A stretch of 8,216 bases of DNA from Methanobacteriota archaeon. GTDB taxonomy: Archaea > Halobacteriota > Halobacteria > Halobacteriales > Halalkalicoccaceae. Below the pieces are notes generated by a model. The model saw nothing but the letters and a program-made list of their open reading frames with translations, was not told the DNA's origin and did not search any database. The DNA is taken from contig JADFQH010000128.1 of the NCBI GenBank assembly GCA_022561895.1, positions 1 through 8,216 on the forward strand. The letters run 5' to 3'. Shown one piece after another: positions 6,249 through 8,216 of this stretch. The position numbers and the translations under genes are program-made. Numbering within the stretch: position 1 is the first letter of the stretch; each line of letters begins with the position of its first letter.

Positions 6249-6929
6249 TCAGAAGAGGAGTTCGTCGTCGTTTTCGACCATGTACAGTGTTCGTGCAGAG
6301 ATGTTGACCGCGTGATCGCCGACACGTTCGAGATCGCGGATCGTAAGGAGAAGCCGGGAAACGTCCTGGAGCACACCCTCGATCTCGTTTTCATCGATCC
6401 CGTCGCCGAGTTCGGTTTCGATCAGATCCCGAACCACGATCTCGCTCGCACGTTCACAGCGCTCATCTAAGTCATCGTCGCGTTCTGCGATCTCATAGCA
6501 GGCTCCAACGTCCTCCGCTGCGTAGGCAGTCATTGCGTCCTCGATCATCTCGAGGGTGATCGAGCCGATCCCCTGCACATCGACATCAGGATAGAGATCC
6601 CGTGTCGCCTGTTTGGTGTATTTGCCCAGGTTCGTCGCGAGATCCGCGATCCGCTCCAAGTCGGTGATGATCTTGAAGGAGGCCGCGATGAATCGCAGGT
6701 CGCCCGCGACGGGCTGCTGTAAGGCAATCAGATCGGTGCATTCGCGTTCGAGTTCGAGATACATCTCGTTCACCTCGGCGTCCCGGACGATCACCTCCTC
6801 CGCTAACTCCTCGTCCTTGTCGTCGAGCGCCGCAAGCCCCATCCGAAGGCGTTCCTGTACCACCTCTCCCATATAGAGGACCTCCTCGCGGAGATCCTCG
6901 AGCTTCTGTTGGTATTCTTTCCGGGGCAT
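6249..6929 (-). CDS. phoU: Phosphate signalling/transport regulator PhoU
   Basis: A 226-residue, all-helical cytoplasmic protein that represses or tunes the high-affinity phosphate ABC transporter PstSCAB. It has the two tandem three-helix repeats of the family, each with an acidic metal-binding motif: LERIADLATNLGKY (E92 and D96) and LERVGDHAVNISARTLY (E201 and D205), plus PVAGDLRF (73-80), a conserved PhoU stretch. Length is normal. The start at 6929 gives the standard MPRKEYQ N-terminus; a longer frame to 7058 runs through the antisense of pstB and is rejected. The ATG follows the pstB stop by one base, so the two were cotranscribed in the usual pst operon order. Leucine codons are mostly CTC, unlike the genes to the right of 7020. 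Confidence 0.95.
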   Translation of the reverse strand: MPRKEYQQKLEDLREEVLYMGEVVQERLRMGLAALDDKDEELAEEVIVRDAEVNEMYLELERECTDLIALQQPVAGDLRFIAASFKIITDLERIADLATNLGKYTKQATRDLYPDVDVQGIGSITLEMIEDAMTAYAAEDVGACYEIAERDDDLDERCERASEIVVRDLIETELGDGIDENEIEGVLQDVSRLLLTIRDLERVGDHAVNISARTLYMVENDDELLF

Positions 6930-6930
6930 C

Positions 6931-7020
6931 TTATCCGAACTTACCGGTGATGTAGTCTTCAACCTGCTGGCTGTCAGGGTTCTCGAAGATCTTGCTCGTA
7001 TCGCCGAACTCGACGAGTTC
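6931..7020 (-). pseudogene. pstB: 3' end of pstB (phosphate ABC transporter ATPase), 5' part missing
   Basis: The last 29 or so codons, ELVEFGDTSKIF then ENPDSQQVEDYITGKFG, are the highly conserved PstB C-terminus (elsewhere E.GxTxxIFxNPxxxxTEDYITGxFG). PstB is the cytoplasmic ATPase that powers phosphate import, and its Walker, signature and H-loop motifs should lie about 200 residues upstream. They are absent: upstream of the ELVEFG codons the frame continues into unrelated sequence. The TAA (6931-6933) is one base from the phoU ATG, so the original operon order pstB-phoU is intact on this side. The break is either a misassembly or a recombination event, not gradual decay. Confidence 0.85.
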
Positions 7021-7218
7021 TCTGAGGCAATTATCGACGTCGAGCCGCATGCGGCCAAACGTCGACATCAATGAATCGATGTCAAAGACCTCTTCGGGCC
7101 GGGCGCTCAGAAAACGGAGCAGCCCTGCGCGCAGGGGCGACTGCACCAGGGTGCGAAAGCGGGACTCTTCGTCCCCCGGGGGATCGGGGCGAACAGCCGC
7201 AGCGCGGCGCGAGTTCAT
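6931..7218 (-). CDS. Chimeric open frame: winged-helix-like N-terminus joined to the PstB tail
   Basis: From ATG 7218 the frame encodes 95 residues. Residues 1-66 are not PstB: a disordered RPDPPGDEE segment is followed by SPLRAGLLRFLSARPEE (27-43), DIDSLMSTFGRMRLDV (46-61) and NCLREL, which read as the first helices of a winged-helix DNA-binding domain of bacterial style. Residues 67-95 are the PstB C-terminus. The join lies in the ELVEFG codons (7003-7020), a phrase that would suit both parents. A longer start at 7281 is possible but adds a low-quality N-terminus. The product is unlikely to be a real protein; it is best read as the 5' part of an unrelated gene of about 66 codons facing away from the deoxyhypusine synthase-like gene, with its 3' part lost. 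Confidence 0.55.
   Translation of the reverse strand: MNSRRAAAVRPDPPGDEESRFRTLVQSPLRAGLLRFLSARPEEVFDIDSLMSTFGRMRLDVDNCLRELVEFGDTSKIFENPDSQQVEDYITGKFG
7003..7020. other. Junction between haloarchaeal and foreign sequence
   Basis: On the minus strand these 18 bases encode ELVEFG. Everything to the left is haloarchaeal pst operon; everything to the right is of bacterial character. The codons for LRELVEFG fit the winged-helix side and those for ELVEFG fit the PstB side, so a short shared stretch could have joined two unrelated molecules during assembly or by recombination. Confidence 0.7.
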
Positions 7219-7308
7219 GATCAGTTCGTCCACAGAGGCTAGCCGGTGTATCGGCCTTGAGCCCCCGACCCGACAGCGCATAGGGTTGGGTCAAGGTAAG
7301 CTAGCGGC
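7219..7308. promoter_or_regulatory. Divergent intergenic region between the winged-helix-like fragment and the deoxyhypusine synthase-like gene
   Basis: About 90 bases separate the two divergent starts and must hold both promoters. It contains an AAGG (7293-7296) that could be the ribosome-binding site of the plus-strand gene. I see no archaeal TATA box, in contrast to the genes at 257 and 2922, which suits a bacterial origin for this side. Confidence 0.3.
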
Positions 7309-8216
7309 GTGCCCCACCGTGCTCCGGGTGCGCCGCGTAAAGGGCGCGCCAGCTACCTGTCCGGCCGACCCATTCGTTACTACCGTCCCCGTGGCAGCGC
7401 CGATGTGCGGCAGCTGATTGAGGACGGGTTCCAGGCCTTCAATGCCGCCCGCCTGGGCGAAGCGTGCCGGATTTTCGCGGACAAGATGCTGCTGCCCGAG
7501 CACGACACGACCATCGGGCTGACGGTCGCGGGTGCCTTGACCCCGGCTGGGTTGGGCGGCTGCATGGTGGAACTCATGGAGCGCGGGCTGGTCGATTTCG
7601 TGATCAGTACCGGCGCCAACCTCTACCACGATCTGCACTACGCGCTGAATTTCACGCTGCATCGCGGCTCGCCGTTCGTCAATGACGTCGAACTGTACGA
7701 GGAAGGCGTCATCCGGATTTACGACGTCCTGTTCCCCGCAACGGTGCTGCTCGAAACGGACGCGTATGTCCGCGATTTCCTCGTCCGCTGGGGCGTCAAC
7801 ACCCCCGTGTCGACGGCGGAGCTGCACTATGCCCTTGGACAGGACCTGCTGGAGCAGAAGCCGGGATGCCAGGAGTATTCCGTGGTCGCCGCCGCCGCGA
7901 CGTTCGGAGTGCCGGTCTATACATCGTCGCCAGGGGACAGCTCGATCGGCATGAACATCGCCTTCCACGAACTCATGAACGAGAGCGGCCTCATGATCAA
8001 TCCAAACAAGGACGTGAACGAGGTGTGCGCGTTCATCCTTGCCGGCAAGAAAAACGGTTGCGTGATCCTGGGCGGAGGGTCGCCGAAGAACTTTTATCTC
8101 CAGGGCCAGCCGACCCTCTGGGAGGTATACGGCATACCGAAGGGCGGCAACGACTACTTCATCCAGTTCACCACCGATTCGGTCGTGTGGGGCGGTCTGT
8201 CAGGAGCCACGCCGGC
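7309..8216 (+). CDS. Deoxyhypusine synthase-like protein, bacterial type (3' end outside window)
   Basis: Frame 1 is open from after a TAA at 7297-7299 to the window end; 302 codons are present. It belongs to the deoxyhypusine synthase/homospermidine synthase-like family, which uses NAD+ and spermidine to move or condense aminobutyl groups. Landmarks are GRPIRYYRPRG (19-29), LTPAG and STGANLYHDLHYAL (100-113), SSPGDSSIGMN (206-216) in the NAD/spermidine pocket, GGGSPKNF (255-262), equivalent to the GGG.xKH motif of the archaeal/eukaryotic enzyme, and WGGLSGATP at the end. The catalytic lysine of the usual SWGK motif should lie just beyond the window. The lack of the KHH motif, STGANLYHD, and CTG-dominated leucine codons point to the bacterial branch, whose substrate is often not eIF5A. 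GTG 7309 is chosen as start, with an AAGG about 12 bases upstream; the choice is uncertain. Confidence 0.9.
   Translation, partial: MPHRAPGAPRKGRASYLSGRPIRYYRPRGSADVRQLIEDGFQAFNAARLGEACRIFADKMLLPEHDTTIGLTVAGALTPAGLGGCMVELMERGLVDFVISTGANLYHDLHYALNFTLHRGSPFVNDVELYEEGVIRIYDVLFPATVLLETDAYVRDFLVRWGVNTPVSTAELHYALGQDLLEQKPGCQEYSVVAAAATFGVPVYTSSPGDSSIGMNIAFHELMNESGLMINPNKDVNEVCAFILAGKKNGCVILGGGSPKNFYLQGQPTLWEVYGIPKGGNDYFIQFTTDSVVWGGLSGATP

Noticed and set aside
6930..7058. 43-residue N-terminal extension of PhoU
   Set aside because: It is a serine- and arginine-rich antisense-type translation across the pstB tail and the foreign junction; MPRKEYQ is the normal PhoU start.
7291..7968. 225-codon minus-strand frame opposite the deoxyhypusine synthase-like gene
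   Set aside because: The plus strand carries clear conserved motifs; the minus-strand frame is its antisense shadow.

Overview
Most of the window (about 1-7020) reads as the chromosome of a halophilic archaeon (class Halobacteria). The signs are a 49-residue zinc-finger ribosomal protein L40e (archaeal/eukaryotic only), a class II tRNA-Leu(UAA), acidic proteins, TATA-like boxes about 27 bases before start codons (leaderless transcription), and low-complexity intergenic repeats built from GCGAGCGAA-type words. I cannot name the genus. From about 7021 to the end the content changes: a deoxyhypusine synthase-like protein of the bacterial type with CTG-rich leucine codon use, and a truncated winged-helix-like protein with no archaeal match that I recognise. 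The switch falls inside a reading frame.

Layout. 1-159: 3' end of an unidentified gene. 257-1926: two-gene operon of a DUF3311 small membrane protein and a sodium:solute symporter, overlapping by ATGA. 1951-2033: isolated 16-bp perfect inverted repeat with a nested hairpin. 2117-2266: ribosomal protein L40e. 2404-2488: tRNA-Leu(UAA). 2489-2921: non-coding, holding a near-perfect second copy of the tRNA 3' end (2579-2601) and an inverted copy (2529-2543), typical of an integration hot spot. 2922-5828: a large fused restriction-modification enzyme (N-terminal PD-(D/E)XK-like nuclease, N6-adenine methylase, C-terminal specificity domain), cut by one in-frame amber codon at 4923-4925. 5888-6103: small two-helix membrane protein. 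6104-6248: convergent intergenic region with competing inverted repeats. 6249-6929 (minus): phosphate regulator PhoU. 6931 to about 7020 (minus): last 29 or so codons of the phosphate ABC ATPase gene pstB, one base upstream of phoU. Beyond that pstB is replaced by the foreign winged-helix-like sequence, and a divergent deoxyhypusine synthase-like gene runs off the right end.

How it fits together. Phosphate uptake control (pstB-phoU), translation (L40e, tRNA-Leu) and a Na+-coupled transporter are ordinary core functions. The restriction-modification gene beside a tRNA with duplicated 3' ends is the accessory part and is probably a damaged defence gene. I see no clearly new multi-gene system. 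The two most important observations are the probable chimeric junction at 7003-7020, which warns against treating everything right of it as the same genome, and the single amber codon in an otherwise intact restriction-modification gene.
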